Origin: Nostoc sp. HK-01
GTDB lineage: Bacteria; Cyanobacteriota; Cyanobacteriia; Cyanobacteriales; Nostocaceae
Length of the DNA: 64,000 nt
Assembly: GCA_003990705.1 (NCBI GenBank)
Contig: AP018318.1
Coordinates: forward strand, 6,304,001 to 6,368,000
Reading direction: 5' to 3'
The position numbers and the translations under genes were made by a program. Shown piece by piece: positions 17,169 to 29,536 of this stretch; positions within the stretch are counted from its first letter, which is position 1; each line of letters begins with the position of its first letter. The notes under the pieces were generated by a model, which was not told the DNA's origin, searched no databases, and was given only the letters and a program-made list of their open reading frames with translations.

Positions 17169-20100
17169 GTGAAAATTGCTTTCTCCTATTCTGCTTTATC
17201 CACACCCAAAAATATGCAAGCTGGTAAAACTATCACCAACGTCGGATTTTTAGGACAGCAAATTTTTGCTACAGGTCTTATTCCCTCTGATGTAGCCGGA
17301 ATCGTCAATGGTACACCAACTCAAGTGGATAGTTTGTCTGGATTCAACCAAATTCTCACTTTGGATACAGATTTAATTCCCACCGTTGCACCAACTGTCG
17401 AAACTAGCCCCGCCTTATTGGATGATGACATCCAAAATGCGGATGCAGATGACCCAGCTATTTATGTCAACGCCACCAATTCCGCCGACAGCTTGGTATT
17501 AACCTCAGTGAAAAATGGTGGGTTGCGAGTTTATAACTTGTCTGGGGAACTGTTGCAAACCTTCAATCCTGGGGACATTCGCTACAACAATATAGATTTG
17601 CAATATGGCTTCAAATTGGGTGATAGCACAATTGATATTGCCGTAGCCAGCGATCGCGAAAATGATCAACTAGCAATCTTTAAAATTAATCCTAACCCCA
17701 CAACTCCCGGTGAATATTTAGAAGATATTACCGACAGCAGCATCAGTACTATCTTCCAAGCAGCGCCTTTTAACCCGCCTTACTCATCTTCATCACGCAG
17801 TGCTTACGGTTTGGCGCTATACCGTAGCCCCCAAACTAATGATTACTACGCCTTTGTTAGCCGTCGCCAAACTGGAGACGTAGCCCAGTTGAAATTAATC
17901 GACAAAGGTAACGGCCAAATTGGTGTTGAATTAGTGCGGGAATTTACTATTCCAACTACAGAAGGGCGATCGCCCCAAACCGAAGGGATGGTAGTTGACC
18001 AAGAAACAGGCTATCTCTACATTGGTCAAGAAGATGTCGGTATCTGGAAATTTGACGCAGAACCATACGGTAGCAGTACAGGTACACTGATTGATCGCGT
18101 CCGGGCTTTGGGCGGTAGTAATCTCACCGATGATGTAGAAGGATTAACTATTTACTATGGTAGCGATGGTCAAGGCTATCTTTTAGCTTCCAGCCAAGGC
18201 GATAACACCTTTGTGGCTTATAACCGTGCAGGTAATAACCAATATATAGGTAGCTTTGCTGTCGGGAATAACGGGTCAATTGATAGCGTACAAGAATCTG
18301 ATGGCGCAGATGTGATCAATGTGCCGTTAGGTGCTAATTTCCCTTCTGGTGTGTTTATTACCCAAGATGGTTCTAATGAACCAGGAGTAATTGCTGATGG
18401 GGAGAATATCAGCAGTAACTTTAAATTTGTCCCTTGGGAAAATATCGCCAACGCCTTCCCCGATGCTTTAACCATCGACACCACCAGTTACAATCCCCGC
18501 AACCCCGATACTTCCCAGTTTGTCCCCAGAGTCACCCTCAAAGGTTTTGCTTCACTTCCTGCTGATACCTTTGCTGAAGGGCCACCATCTGGTAGTGCAA
18601 TTACTGGAACCAACGGACGAAATGTCCCCTTCGCCGCCCAACCGGTACAAGGTTTTAGTGGTGTGCAAGTGGCGGATGATAATTCCTTCTACTTTTTATC
18701 TGACAACGGTTTTGGTAGTCAAAATAATAGTGCTGACTACCTGTTGCGGATTTATCGCGCTGATCCGAGTTTCCGGGGTGCAGAACAAGGGGGTAACGGT
18801 AGCGTCAATATCTTAGATTTTATCCAGCTATCTGACCCAGATAATAAAGTTCCTTTCCAGATTGTGAATGAAAACACCAGTCAACGCCTTCTCACTGGTG
18901 CAGATTTCGATGTTGAATCTTTTGTGATTGCGGAAGATGGAACTTTCTGGGTTGGCGATGAATTTGGCCCTTACTTACTGCACTTTGATGCAACGGGCAA
19001 ACTGTTAGATGCACCCATTCCCACACCCAACATTGTTGATCTCAACACTCTCAACGGTCAAGCACCAATTGTGATTGGCCACCGAGGCGCAAGCGGCGAA
19101 CGACCAGAACACACCCTTGGTTCTTATATGCGGGCGATAGAACAGGGTGCAGACTTCATCGAACCCGATGTTGTGGTGACAAAAGATGGTGTATTGATTG
19201 CCCGTCACGAACCAAATATCATTGGTACTACCAATGTTTTAGATCATCCAGAATTTGCCGATCGCCGCAGAACTAAAATAGTTGATGGCATAGCAGAAGA
19301 TGGTTTCTTTGTTGAAGATTTTACCCTAGCGGAAATCAAAACCCTCCGTGCTATTGAACGTTTGCCAGGTATAAGAGGAACCAGATTCGACAACTTGTAT
19401 GAGATTCCTACCTTACAAGAAATCATTGATTTGGTGAAGCAGGTAGAAAGAGATACAGGTAAGAAAATCGGCATTTATCCCGAAACCAAACATCCCACTT
19501 ACTTTGCATCAGTTGGTACACGTTTGGATGGGACACCAATTCATCAAGATATCAGTCAAAAGTTAGTTGATTTATTGGTTGCCAATAATTTTACTGATCC
19601 ATCTAGAGTGTTTATTCAATCTTTTGAGGTTGGTAATCTTAAGCAACTCAATGATGTAATTTTACCTGCGGCTGGAATTGATTTACCCTTAATCCAGTTA
19701 TTAGATGCGATTGATACCAGACTTGATGGTTCGCTGATTGAGTATCAACCTTTTGACTTCCAAGTTAGTGGCGATTCTCGTACTTACGGCGACTTAAGAA
19801 CCCCCGAAGGTTTGCGAGAAATTGCTACCTACGCCGAAGGAATTGGCCCTTGGAAACGGATGATTGTATCGGTTCGCGGTGTGGATGCTAACGGCGATGG
19901 TCAAGCTGATGATGTCAACGGCGATGGATTAGTTAATGACGCAGATAAAACCTTAACAGCACCAACTTCTTTGGTGAATGATGCCCATGATGCAGGCTTG
20001 TTAGTGCATCCATACACATTCCGCAACGAAGGCGGGTTTTTGGCATCAGATTACAACGGTGATCCCCAAGCGGAATTCCGCCAGTTTATCAATTTGGGTG

Positions 20101-23100
20101 TGGATGGTTACTTTACCGATTTCCCTGGGACTGGTGATTTGGTGCGTGACCAGTTAACCGGAGAGTTTGTCCGGTCTCCCCAAAACCCCGATGTCCGCAA
20201 TTTGCAAGAGTTTAATACTTTAAGTGGTAATGCACCGTTAGTTATTGGACACCGTGGCGCGAGTGGTTCCCGCCCCGAACACACTTTAGAATCTTACAAA
20301 TTAGCGATCGCTCTTGGTGCAGATTTCATCGAACCTGACTTAGTAGTTACCAAAGATGGGCATTTGGTGGCGCGTCATGAACCTAACATCATTGCCACTA
20401 CCGATGTCTTAAATCATCCAGAGTTTGCTAATCGCCGCACCACAAAAGTTGTTGATGGTGTAGCGGAGAATGGCTTCTTTGTCGAAGATTTTACCCTGGC
20501 AGAACTAAAAACTTTAAATGCGATTGAACGTTTGCCGCAACTGCGCGGAACCAGATTCAACAATGATGGATTGAAGATTCCCACCCTTGAAGAAATCATT
20601 GATTTAGTCAAGCAAGTCGAAGCCGAAACTGGGCGGAAAATTGGCATTTATCCCGAAACTAAGCACCCAGTTTACTTTGACTCAGTTGGTACACGCCTTG
20701 ATGGTACATCCATCAACACTAATATCAGTCAATTACTGGTTGACACATTAGTTCGGGAAAATTTCACTGACCCCAGCCGCATATTTATTCAATCCTTTGA
20801 GGTGGGTAATCTGCGGGAATTAAAGCAAGACATCCTCCCCGCAGCTGGCATTAATATACCTTTGATTCAGTTAATTGGTGGCGCAGCGGGTAGACCCTAT
20901 GACTTTGTAGTTAGCGGTGATACTCGCACCTATGGCGACTTAATTAGACCGACAGGACTCGCGGCGATCGCAACTTACGCAGCAGGTATTGGCCCAGATA
21001 AACGCTTAATTGTTCCCGCTACAACGGTAGACCGCAATGGTGACGGTAGACCAGATGACCTCAATGGCGATGGACAAATTAGTGATGGCGATCGCATTAT
21101 CGGCACTCCCACAACATTAATCCAAGATGCCCACGCCGCAGGTTTACAGGTACATCCTTACACTTTCCGTAGTGAAAGCTTTTTCTTGTCACCAAGCTAT
21201 AACGGCGACCCCCTGGCAGAATACAGACAGTTCATCAATTTGGGTGTAGATGCTTACTTTACCGACTTCCCCGGTATTGGTGATTTAGTCCGCGACCAAT
21301 TTGTCGGACAACCAGCCGTGGCTAACCTTGGTGGTTCTAGGGGTTTTGAAGGTTTAGCCATCAGTCCCGATAGACAAACCTTGTATCCATTATTAGAAGG
21401 TACTGTGGCTGGCGACCCTGCTGGTTCACTGCGGATTTATAAATTTGATGTCGCCTCTCAGCAATATCAAGGTCTGGTTGGTTATTACCATTTGGATAAC
21501 CCCAGCTACTCCATTGGTGACTTCACCGTAGTGAACGACCATGAGTATCTGGTAATTGAACGGGATCAAAACCAAGGTAGCGCCGCCCAATTCAAAAAAA
21601 TCTTCAAAGTTGACTTCTCAAAACGCGATGCAAATGGCTTTGTTGAAAAACAAGAAATTGCAGATTTGCTGAATATTCAAGACCCCAACGACTTGAATCG
21701 AGACGGTAGCACAACATTTACCTTTCCCTTTGTCACCATTGAAAATGTCTTGGTACTGGATGCAAACACCATTTTGGTTGCTAATGATAATAACTATCCC
21801 TTCTCTCAAGGTAGACCAGGAGACATCGACAACGACGAAATAATTCTTCTGGAGTTAGACAGACCGTTAAATTTGGCTACCAGTGTGGTTAGCATTACCA
21901 GCACGACTCCTAATACTACAGAAGGTGATTCCACCCCTGGAACTTTCCGCATTTCGCGGGTCGGTAATACTAATACAGCCTTGACCTTTAATTACACCGT
22001 TGGTGGTACTGCTATTAATGGTAGTGATTACGACAGCCTCACCGGGACTGCAACCATTGCTGCTGGTAGATCCTACGTGGATATTGCCGTTAAACCAATT
22101 GATGATAATTTGGTCGAAGGCAATGAAACTGTGACTTTGAGCTTGGTTGATGGTAATAATTACAACCTTGGTACAACTAACACAGCTGCAACTGTTACTA
22201 TTATTGATCGCGATCGCCCCCTCGTCCAAACTCCCAACAGTGATATCTTTACCATTAAAGGCAGTGGTGCTAAAACCAGACTGCAAGTAGACCTCACCAG
22301 ACGCGGTGCAAACCGTACCAATGAACTTGGTGTGTTTACTGTAGATGATACCGCAGGTAGAATCAATGGTATCGCCCCAGGCGAAGCAGGTTACACCGCA
22401 GCTGCTTTAGAAAGGGCAAAAACCATTTTTTCGGCGGTGAATCGTGGCTTGAACACTGCCGATGTTTCCAGATTACTAGAATTTGACTCAGGCGATCGCC
22501 TCAGATTCTATGTAGTCAGCAATGGTACGAGTGATGATGTTCGCGCTGGTAATATCCCCAGCAACAGCGTCATCTTTGCTAATCCCAACACTCAAAGAAT
22601 CACCGACTTAGGTAACGATAAATTCTCCCTCGCTTGGGAATTTCAACCAGGAAATGGTCAACCTTTCCAAGATTTGGTAGTGAACATTCAATCTACCGAC
22701 ACAGTTTTACCAATTGGTACAGCATTACAAGGTCAATCACAAGCTGAACTCATCGACTTGCGTAACGTTACAGAATTAGTCACGGCTGATTTTGTCGTTA
22801 GTAAAGATGCAGGTTATAGAAACTACGCTAGTTTCTATCGAGTCACCGATGTGAATGGTGGTATTGACCTCAACGGTGATGGTCAAGCAGATATCTTACC
22901 CGGACAAGCTGGTTACACCGAAGCGGCTGTCAGCCACCGCGTTCCTGGGATTGATCTTACAGCCAACCGTGGGATAACAACTTACTCTGCAACCTTACAA
23001 GGAGGTTATATCTATGCACCATTCATTATTGCCAATGGTACACCAGAAGCAATTTTAGATAACAACCCCAGAAATCCTGCGGTTTACTTCCCCGTCTTAG

Positions 23101-23231
23101 GTGCTAATACCAGACAAACCGACCAAATTGCTTTGTTAGGAAATAATATCTTTGGCTTTGAAGACTTGCCAAGAGGAGGCGATCGCGACTTCAACGATTT
23201 AGTTGTCCGCGTTGATTTAAACATCGCCTAA
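17169..23231 (+). CDS. Giant phytase / esterase-like / tandem GDPD phosphoesterase
   Basis: 2020-aa protein for organic-phosphate scavenging. Residues about 75-420 match beta-propeller 3-phytase ([20 protein letters not shown]…[17 protein letters not shown]). From about 455 an esterase-like phytase-associated propeller begins ([20 protein letters not shown]…[15 protein letters not shown]) and resumes only at about 1385 ([20 protein letters not shown]…). Two full glycerophosphodiester phosphodiesterase domains are inserted between, each starting with IGHRGASG and EHTL.SY, with EPD and RHEPN catalytic/metal motifs (about 630-1005 and 1020-1380). Each GDPD carries an aspartate-rich calcium-type loop (e.g. 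[15 protein letters not shown]). A Calx-beta domain (about 1580-1690) and a C-terminal domain ending [20 protein letters not shown] (DUF4114-like) follow. No Sec signal peptide is evident; calcium-binding modules and the C-terminus suggest type I export. The start is GTG 17169. A Pho box lies upstream. Confidence 0.88.
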   Translation: MKIAFSYSALSTPKNMQAGKTITNVGFLGQQIFATGLIPSDVAGIVNGTPTQVDSLSGFNQILTLDTDLIPTVAPTVETSPALLDDDIQNADADDPAIYVNATNSADSLVLTSVKNGGLRVYNLSGELLQTFNPGDIRYNNIDLQYGFKLGDSTIDIAVASDRENDQLAIFKINPNPTTPGEYLEDITDSSISTIFQAAPFNPPYSSSSRSAYGLALYRSPQTNDYYAFVSRRQTGDVAQLKLIDKGNGQIGVELVREFTIPTTEGRSPQTEGMVVDQETGYLYIGQEDVGIWKFDAEPYGSSTGTLIDRVRALGGSNLTDDVEGLTIYYGSDGQGYLLASSQGDNTFVAYNRAGNNQYIGSFAVGNNGSIDSVQESDGADVINVPLGANFPSGVFITQDGSNEPGVIADGENISSNFKFVPWENIANAFPDALTIDTTSYNPRNPDTSQFVPRVTLKGFASLPADTFAEGPPSGSAITGTNGRNVPFAAQPVQGFSGVQVADDNSFYFLSDNGFGSQNNSADYLLRIYRADPSFRGAEQGGNGSVNILDFIQLSDPDNKVPFQIVNENTSQRLLTGADFDVESFVIAEDGTFWVGDEFGPYLLHFDATGKLLDAPIPTPNIVDLNTLNGQAPIVIGHRGASGERPEHTLGSYMRAIEQGADFIEPDVVVTKDGVLIARHEPNIIGTTNVLDHPEFADRRRTKIVDGIAEDGFFVEDFTLAEIKTLRAIERLPGIRGTRFDNLYEIPTLQEIIDLVKQVERDTGKKIGIYPETKHPTYFASVGTRLDGTPIHQDISQKLVDLLVANNFTDPSRVFIQSFEVGNLKQLNDVILPAAGIDLPLIQLLDAIDTRLDGSLIEYQPFDFQVSGDSRTYGDLRTPEGLREIATYAEGIGPWKRMIVSVRGVDANGDGQADDVNGDGLVNDADKTLTAPTSLVNDAHDAGLLVHPYTFRNEGGFLASDYNGDPQAEFRQFINLGVDGYFTDFPGTGDLVRDQLTGEFVRSPQNPDVRNLQEFNTLSGNAPLVIGHRGASGSRPEHTLESYKLAIALGADFIEPDLVVTKDGHLVARHEPNIIATTDVLNHPEFANRRTTKVVDGVAENGFFVEDFTLAELKTLNAIERLPQLRGTRFNNDGLKIPTLEEIIDLVKQVEAETGRKIGIYPETKHPVYFDSVGTRLDGTSINTNISQLLVDTLVRENFTDPSRIFIQSFEVGNLRELKQDILPAAGINIPLIQLIGGAAGRPYDFVVSGDTRTYGDLIRPTGLAAIATYAAGIGPDKRLIVPATTVDRNGDGRPDDLNGDGQISDGDRIIGTPTTLIQDAHAAGLQVHPYTFRSESFFLSPSYNGDPLAEYRQFINLGVDAYFTDFPGIGDLVRDQFVGQPAVANLGGSRGFEGLAISPDRQTLYPLLEGTVAGDPAGSLRIYKFDVASQQYQGLVGYYHLDNPSYSIGDFTVVNDHEYLVIERDQNQGSAAQFKKIFKVDFSKRDANGFVEKQEIADLLNIQDPNDLNRDGSTTFTFPFVTIENVLVLDANTILVANDNNYPFSQGRPGDIDNDEIILLELDRPLNLATSVVSITSTTPNTTEGDSTPGTFRISRVGNTNTALTFNYTVGGTAINGSDYDSLTGTATIAAGRSYVDIAVKPIDDNLVEGNETVTLSLVDGNNYNLGTTNTAATVTIIDRDRPLVQTPNSDIFTIKGSGAKTRLQVDLTRRGANRTNELGVFTVDDTAGRINGIAPGEAGYTAAALERAKTIFSAVNRGLNTADVSRLLEFDSGDRLRFYVVSNGTSDDVRAGNIPSNSVIFANPNTQRITDLGNDKFSLAWEFQPGNGQPFQDLVVNIQSTDTVLPIGTALQGQSQAELIDLRNVTELVTADFVVSKDAGYRNYASFYRVTDVNGGIDLNGDGQADILPGQAGYTEAAVSHRVPGIDLTANRGITTYSATLQGGYIYAPFIIANGTPEAILDNNPRNPAVYFPVLGANTRQTDQIALLGNNIFGFEDLPRGGDRDFNDLVVRVDLNIA

Positions 23232-23282
23232 TTTTGTGGTTTAGCTAAAATAACCACGCTAAAAAAGAGATAAAACAAGCCA

Positions 23283-23310
23283 TTAGCCCTACCTTTTTAA
23301 GTAGGGCTAA
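23283..23310 (+). terminator. Terminator after the phosphoesterase gene
   Basis: TTAGCCCTAC at 23283-23292 and GTAGGGCTAA at 23301-23310 form a perfect 10-bp stem with loop CTTTTTAA, followed by TTTATTTT. Position and T-rich tail fit rho-independent termination. Confidence 0.8.
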
Positions 23311-23380
23311 TTTATTTTGATAAATATTTTTGCGCTCAAGTATTTTTTATCTTACTTTGGCGGGTGAAAATGATTTTTTC

Positions 23381-23731
23381 TTACTGCTGAGTAACCCGGT
23401 ATAAATTTGTTAATATATAACGTTTACAGTCATCCTGATCAATAAAAACTTGCAAAAATTTATTTACTTTAGTTAATTCAAATAACATTCTAACCTGTTC
23501 ATTAATAGAGCAAATAAAGAATTTGACGTTAGCCTTGGATGCCATTTGCATTATAGACATTAACAACCCTAAGCCAGAACTATCTATAAATTTAATGTCT
23601 TTCATATCAATCAATATAATATTAGTGCCATTATTTATCAGGTCACTAATGTCGCAATGCAATTGATTGCCTCTAATTTTATCTAAAATCCCTGATGGTG
23701 CAACTACTGTTAGTCGAAGTTTAGTATTCAT
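23381..23731 (-). CDS. STAS-domain anti-sigma factor antagonist
   Basis: 116-aa single STAS domain of the SpoIIAA/RsbV type, a cytosolic switch protein that binds a partner kinase/anti-sigma factor according to serine phosphorylation. Seen: beta strand GTNIILIDMKDIKFIDSSGLG, where the DSSGLG motif carries the phosphorylatable serine, followed by the helix LLMSIMQMASKANVKFF. Length is usual. It is on the same strand as and upstream of nothing obvious; the large kinase gene at 24074-29536, same strand, lies upstream with a 340-base gap and could be a partner, but that is a guess. Confidence 0.85.
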   Translation of the reverse strand: MNTKLRLTVVAPSGILDKIRGNQLHCDISDLINNGTNIILIDMKDIKFIDSSGLGLLMSIMQMASKANVKFFICSINEQVRMLFELTKVNKFLQVFIDQDDCKRYILTNLYRVTQQ

Positions 23732-24073
23732 AAATTAATTACCCATTAATATTAAGTCCTTGATACAACAATCCTATGTGAGTTGTGAAAAAATATTCTT
23801 TTTAACGAACCACAAAGGACGCTAATAAGGAGAATAAAAAGAAGAAGCAAAACATCACAAATAATTGAGGATTGCTATAGCAGTTATGCAATCAAAGAAA
23901 TCAACCTTATAAGTTGTGGAAAAATTGCTTGTACTGGAGTTACTTTTTTTGGGTAAATACTTTATATCGCAATTAGATGTTAAACGTCCATACTTAAGAA
24001 TTCTTTTTTGCTAAGTCTTTATCAATGAAGTAGCAAAGCGTTATTTGATAAAGTATCTCGAAACGAAAGGATG
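23732..24073. other. Intergenic region, nothing specific
   Basis: About 340 AT-rich bases between two minus-strand genes. I see no clear hairpin, RNA gene or operator. It presumably holds the STAS promoter. Confidence 0.4.
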
Positions 24074-27000
24074 TTAATTTGCTTTGATGGGTAAGGTGAT
24101 GATGAATTCTGTTCCTTGACCTAATATAGAATTGAGGTGAATAGAACCATTATGTTTCTCCGTAATAACTTGATGGCTAATTGATAAGCCTAAACCTGTA
24201 CCTTTACCTACAGGTTTGGTAGTGAAAAAAGGATCGAATAAGCGCGATTGTATATGTTCTGGAATACCGATTCCGTTATCGGCGATGATAATCTCTACTT
24301 GGTTTTGTTGTGTTTTCGTAGTACGAATCAAAATCTGATTTGGGTTGGCGGTGATTTCTGATAAACTACGACCCTGATTACTTTGTTCCAAGGCATCGAT
24401 CGCATTTACAATCAAATTGATAAATACCTGGTTAATTTCTCTGGCGTAGCATTCTACTAACGGTAGCTCACCATATTCTTTGATGATGTTAATGGCTGGA
24501 CGCTCAGGCTGTGCTTGCAGTCTATATTGCAACATAACTAAGGTGTTATCAATGCCTTCATGCAGATTCACAGCTTTATATTCTGATTCATCTAAGCGAG
24601 AAAAGCTGCGTAAAGATACAACCATTTGTCGAATGCGCTCGGAACCCATATTCATTGATTTGAGAATATTAGGTAAATCATCTTTTAAGAAGTTAAATTC
24701 TATATTGTCTATTTCTGCTTGCAGAGATTGTGGCGGATGGGGATAGTGAAATTGATAGGCATTTAATATCTGCAATAGGTCTTGTGTATATTGATGAATA
24801 TAATTGAGGTTTCCATGTATAAAGGTGATTGGGTTATTAATTTCGTGGGCAATACCGGCTACCAATTGTCCCAAAGCTGACATTTTTTCACTTTGTATCA
24901 TCTGTGTTTGAGTACGATGTAATTCTTTTAAAGTTGTTTGCAGTTGCTCATTTTTTTGGTTTAATTCTTGGGTGCGTTCTTTGACTCTATCTTCTAATTG
25001 AGCGTATAATCGCGCATTTTCTAAAGAGATGGCAGTTTGAGAAATTAATAAATGCAAAATTTCTCGGCGATCGCGCGTAAATGCTCCGACTGTCAGGTTA
25101 TTTTCTAAATATAAAATGCCAATCAATTTACCTTGATGGAGAATTGGCGCACAAAGAAGACTCTTGGGTGAATATTGCAATATATATGGATCAGCCGCTA
25201 GGGTTTTTTCGGTGGTTGCATTGTCAATTACAGCTAAAGAATGGGTATTTTTCACCTGATTTATCAGGCTAACGGGTAATGTTTGATGATCTTCAAAGGG
25301 CAGCGATCGCAAAACAATGGTAGGTTGTCCTAGTTGGCAAAGTGCTTCAATAAACCAAGAATTGCCTTTTGGCATGAGCAATGCACATTTATCGGCTCCG
25401 GCATTTTTGAGTATGACATCAAGTAAAGTGGAGAGTAATTTCTCTAACTCAATTTCACTGGATAGGGATTGTGAAACTTGGAGAATGCTGGACAAATCGA
25501 GGCTGTTGGAAAGACTAGCTTGATTAAAACTGGTATTATCAACTGTCTCAAAAGATGTAGAAATGATCGTCTCTGTTGGGTTCAGAGGTATTTGCTGTTT
25601 GTGCAGAATTGTCAGCAGTAGTAGGGGATAGCGACTTTCTAAATCGATTATTTTGGCTTTTGCACCCCAACGTACATAACAGTAATACGCATCAATCATG
25701 TAAATTTGAGCAATTTTTGGTTTGCCCCAAGCAAGATAAAATTTAGCCGCTAGTTCATTGGCTAAGGCTTCTTCGTTGAGAAGTTGGTTATCTTTAGCCA
25801 GCGCAATGGCGCGATCATAATGTTCTATTGCTGCTAATTTTTTACCACAAACTCGACACTTTTCTGCCTCCACTAAATGCCATTTATGCAGATGATTCAT
25901 TGGAGCATATTGCGCCCATTGGTGCAGAGTTGTTTGATGAGTTTCTACCTCAATGAGAATTTTACTTTGCTCTGATTCTGGTTGTGTGGTAATGATTGCT
26001 AAATGGGTGAGGGCAGTATAGAAATGGAAAATGGGAATATGAATTAGTCCAGATAATGCCATTAAATAGGGTTGGACTTGGGTAATGTAGTCGAGAGCAG
26101 TCGCATAATTACCATAAGAGTAAGCAAGCAGCAGTTTGTAAATGTAAACAAAGGCAATTCCTGTGAGATCATTATCTTTTTGGTGCTTCGGTAGCATCAC
26201 AGTTTCATCATAGACATTACCGATTAAGCGATCTGGTTGACTGACAGTTTCTCTTAATTGCTCGACTGTTTGCTGCATCATATCCAAATAAATATGCGCT
26301 GAATCTTGTTTCACTTGAGCTAAGACAGAACTGTAAGTAGGAAATTCCAGTATCAATGTGTCTAGATTTACACCCATGAACAGGGAAGTAAAGGCGTAAA
26401 TTACTATGCTGTAGCCAGCATAGAGAAAATCACCAGTTTCCATACCAGTCCGATAGGCTTCTTTCAGAGTGGAAAAAGTTGGCAAAGGTGGTTGTCGGCG
26501 ATGTTGAATGAAACAGCCAAACAGGGTGAGAGTGCAGCATTTTCGGCTTTGAGCATTCACCTGCTCTAGTAGAGAGAGTGCTAATTGACCAAACTCGTAG
26601 CCTGTTTCAACTTCGCCCAAAAAGGAACACAGTACTACACCCTGAGTCACATATCCTACCGTCGAGGCGGGAGCATTACCAAACTGGATGGACAAGCGCA
26701 CCATTGTTGTGCCGAGCAATGGTAATAAACCCGGATTACCCAGAAACACTGGTGCAAATAACATTCCTAACAGTTCCATTGCGGCTTGCGCCGTAGGTTC
26801 ACTCATTGGGGGTAAGTCAATAAGTTGGGTAATTTCTCTGCCCTCTAGTTGCTGGTTTACCTCTGCTAAGGCTTGTTGAAGATGAAATTCGTCTAATTCT
26901 GTGGGGAATTCTACGCCCAATTGCCCTAGAGCTTCTCTACCGACTGCGATCGCCGCTAACATTTGGCTTCTAGATGTTTGCGCTGCAATTTGAATTTCAT

Positions 27001-29536
27001 AGATTTTCACTTTGTCAAGAATGGTTTTGGCTTGCTGCAATACCAATGCAGCAAACTTTTCCATCCCATCAAAATCACCATTTAAATAACTGGCTTCGGC
27101 CGCTGCTACATATAGGTTTGAGGCTAATTCATACTGGGTTTGCCAGCAGTCTGACTCTAAAAGGGCGATCGCAATTTGTAAATAGGCAATGGCGGCGCTG
27201 TATGCAGTAGCTGTTTTCGCTTTTTCGCCAGCTTTTAAGTTGAGTTGGGCGAGGGTTTGGCGATCGCTTGTTTGGGTGATTAATGCCTTTCCTTGATTAA
27301 AATGCCCGACAATATCAAACAGTTTTTCTTCTTGCTCATGTTCCAAGAATTGTTTTTGGAGTAATTTACCAATTTGCAAATGAGTCGCCTGTTTTTGATC
27401 ATCGGGAATTAGGCAATAGGCTGCTTGCTGTACTCGGTCATGTAAAAATTTATAAAAAACGGTCATTTGTGCTTGGTCATTGCTTGTTTGTTGCAGTTCT
27501 TCTACAGATGACAAATCACCATTAACCAATGACTCTTGTTGATAAAATTTATAAATATTATTAATGGGTAAAATCAACCCTTCTTGTAATGCTTTCCATA
27601 AAGCAGCCGCCGTCTCAATTTCTGATTGCTGTGAAACAATTGCCAATGTTGCTAAATCAAAAGAGTTACCAATACAAGCCGCCAACTGTAACACTTGTTG
27701 AGTTGATTTTGGGAGTTTTCGCAGTTGCCAACTCATAAAAGTTACAACATCATCTGTAATCGCTTGAGCAGCAATTTGAGTAATATCGCATTGCCAACAG
27801 CCTAAATTTAAATCAAATTTAATGAGATAATCTTGATATAATGCTTTGAGAAATTGGGTTGTAAAAAACGGATTTCCTTGGGTTTTTTGATAGATTAATT
27901 GAGAAAGATTCCATACCAAGTTTGTGGCACATTTTAGAGTATCAGCAACTAATTGATTTATAGTTTCCTGCCCCAGTGCAGCTAAAGTAATTGTATTAAT
28001 CGGTACTTTTTTTTCTTGGATTTCATTTAAAGTTAATATCAAACGATGACCTGGATGAACTTCGTTATCTCTGTAAGCACCAATTAACAAAAGATAATTT
28101 GTATCAGCCATTAATATTTGCATTAAATTTAATGATGCTGAATCAGCCCATTGCAAATCGTCTAAAAATATCACTAAGGGATGGTCTGGACTGGTAAAAA
28201 CTTGAGTGAATTTTTGAAATAATAAATTAAAGCGATTTTGGGCTGCTGTCCCGAATAATTCTACTGCTGCTGGTTGTTCACCAATAATTCTGGCTAATTC
28301 AGGGATAACTTCAATAATTACTTGTCCGTTTTCGCCAACTGCATCTAATATTTGGGTTTTCCACTGCTGAATTTGTACATCACTTTCGGTTAACAATTGC
28401 CCCATTAAATCTCTAAATGCTTGCACAAAGGCACTAAAAGGAATATTCCTTTGAAATTGGTCATATTTGCCTTTGATAAAATAACCGCGTTGGCGCACAA
28501 TTGGTTTATGAACTTCGTTGACAACAGCAGTTTTACCAATACCAGAAAATCCAGCAACCAAGACCATTTCTGTTGCGCCAGCACTAACTCTACCAAATGC
28601 TTTGAGGAGAATTTCTACTTCTAGTTCTCTGCCATAGAGTTTATCAGGAATAATAAAGCGATCGCACACATCTCTTTGAGCAATTGCAAAGCTATGAATT
28701 TCACCTGTTGACTTTAATTGATATAAGCAATTTTGTAAATCTGTTTTTAGTCCTAATGCACTTTGATAGCGGTCTTCGGCATTTTTCGCCATCAATTTGT
28801 TGACGATTTCTGAAAGTACCGCGGGGATTTGAGGATTAATTTCATGTACTAAAGGAGCTACCTTGGCAATATGACAATGCAGCAATTCCATTGCATCATA
28901 AAACTGAAAAGGTAACTCGCCTGTTAGTAATTCGTAAAAAGTGACACCTAAAGAATAAAAATCAGTCCGATAGTCAATTCCCCGGTTCATTCTCCCAGTT
29001 TGCTCTGGTGAAATATAAGCCAGTGTACCTTCTAGTACATTAGGATTCAGGATAGTATGAGTTTCTCGCGGTAACAAAGATGCAATACTAAAGTCTATTA
29101 ATTTAACTTGTTTGGTTTCGGGATTAATTAAAATATTGCTAGGTTTAATATCTTTATGAATAATTCGCTCTCGGTAAAGTATTTCTAAGCAATTGCAGAT
29201 TGCGATCGCAATCTGCAAAAATTCCATGAGGAATTCTACGTTAACCCTGGCTCTCCATTCTTGCAGAGAAATCCCTCCAAAATCTTCCATCACTAACCCA
29301 TAGCCATTTTGATAAGTTTCCAGGCTGTAGGTTTGGATAATTTGAGGATAGTTGAGATTTTTAGCAATGGTGTATTGATTACGAAACTGCACTAGTTCGC
29401 TAAAGCTAGGATAAGGATTTTTTAGCAGTTTAATAATTACAGATGAAGCATCAGTCTCTCGAATAGCCCGATAAACCAAGGTTTTAGAGCCATTGTAAAG
29501 TTCTTGACTCAACCGATATCCGGGAATACTTAGCAT
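24074..29536 (-). CDS. Giant Ser/Thr kinase - AAA ATPase - GAF - histidine kinase
   Basis: 1820-aa multi-sensor signal-transduction kinase, a family expanded in Nostocaceae. Residues about 5-265 are a Hanks-type kinase (YRLSQELYNGSKTLVYR…IKLL, catalytic IIHKDIKPSNIL, LIDFSIA with DFS in place of DFG). A predicted AAA ATPase follows from about 295 (Walker A GFSGIGKT, Walker B LVIFLDDLQWAD), then a long helical/TPR-like region (about 640-1320). A GAF domain is at about 1360-1500 and a coiled coil leads into the histidine kinase: H-box LGQLVAGIAHEINNP, N-box QVFINLIVNAIDALE, G-boxes IADNGIGIPE and GKGTGLGLS. No receiver domain is present, so it needs a separate response regulator. It is a cytosolic protein with no membrane spans evident. 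The Ser/Thr and His outputs could be controlled by a shared ATPase/GAF sensor. Start ATG 29536. Confidence 0.92.
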   Translation of the reverse strand: MLSIPGYRLSQELYNGSKTLVYRAIRETDASSVIIKLLKNPYPSFSELVQFRNQYTIAKNLNYPQIIQTYSLETYQNGYGLVMEDFGGISLQEWRARVNVEFLMEFLQIAIAICNCLEILYRERIIHKDIKPSNILINPETKQVKLIDFSIASLLPRETHTILNPNVLEGTLAYISPEQTGRMNRGIDYRTDFYSLGVTFYELLTGELPFQFYDAMELLHCHIAKVAPLVHEINPQIPAVLSEIVNKLMAKNAEDRYQSALGLKTDLQNCLYQLKSTGEIHSFAIAQRDVCDRFIIPDKLYGRELEVEILLKAFGRVSAGATEMVLVAGFSGIGKTAVVNEVHKPIVRQRGYFIKGKYDQFQRNIPFSAFVQAFRDLMGQLLTESDVQIQQWKTQILDAVGENGQVIIEVIPELARIIGEQPAAVELFGTAAQNRFNLLFQKFTQVFTSPDHPLVIFLDDLQWADSASLNLMQILMADTNYLLLIGAYRDNEVHPGHRLILTLNEIQEKKVPINTITLAALGQETINQLVADTLKCATNLVWNLSQLIYQKTQGNPFFTTQFLKALYQDYLIKFDLNLGCWQCDITQIAAQAITDDVVTFMSWQLRKLPKSTQQVLQLAACIGNSFDLATLAIVSQQSEIETAAALWKALQEGLILPINNIYKFYQQESLVNGDLSSVEELQQTSNDQAQMTVFYKFLHDRVQQAAYCLIPDDQKQATHLQIGKLLQKQFLEHEQEEKLFDIVGHFNQGKALITQTSDRQTLAQLNLKAGEKAKTATAYSAAIAYLQIAIALLESDCWQTQYELASNLYVAAAEASYLNGDFDGMEKFAALVLQQAKTILDKVKIYEIQIAAQTSRSQMLAAIAVGREALGQLGVEFPTELDEFHLQQALAEVNQQLEGREITQLIDLPPMSEPTAQAAMELLGMLFAPVFLGNPGLLPLLGTTMVRLSIQFGNAPASTVGYVTQGVVLCSFLGEVETGYEFGQLALSLLEQVNAQSRKCCTLTLFGCFIQHRRQPPLPTFSTLKEAYRTGMETGDFLYAGYSIVIYAFTSLFMGVNLDTLILEFPTYSSVLAQVKQDSAHIYLDMMQQTVEQLRETVSQPDRLIGNVYDETVMLPKHQKDNDLTGIAFVYIYKLLLAYSYGNYATALDYITQVQPYLMALSGLIHIPIFHFYTALTHLAIITTQPESEQSKILIEVETHQTTLHQWAQYAPMNHLHKWHLVEAEKCRVCGKKLAAIEHYDRAIALAKDNQLLNEEALANELAAKFYLAWGKPKIAQIYMIDAYYCYVRWGAKAKIIDLESRYPLLLLTILHKQQIPLNPTETIISTSFETVDNTSFNQASLSNSLDLSSILQVSQSLSSEIELEKLLSTLLDVILKNAGADKCALLMPKGNSWFIEALCQLGQPTIVLRSLPFEDHQTLPVSLINQVKNTHSLAVIDNATTEKTLAADPYILQYSPKSLLCAPILHQGKLIGILYLENNLTVGAFTRDRREILHLLISQTAISLENARLYAQLEDRVKERTQELNQKNEQLQTTLKELHRTQTQMIQSEKMSALGQLVAGIAHEINNPITFIHGNLNYIHQYTQDLLQILNAYQFHYPHPPQSLQAEIDNIEFNFLKDDLPNILKSMNMGSERIRQMVVSLRSFSRLDESEYKAVNLHEGIDNTLVMLQYRLQAQPERPAINIIKEYGELPLVECYAREINQVFINLIVNAIDALEQSNQGRSLSEITANPNQILIRTTKTQQNQVEIIIADNGIGIPEHIQSRLFDPFFTTKPVGKGTGLGLSISHQVITEKHNGSIHLNSILGQGTEFIITLPIKAN

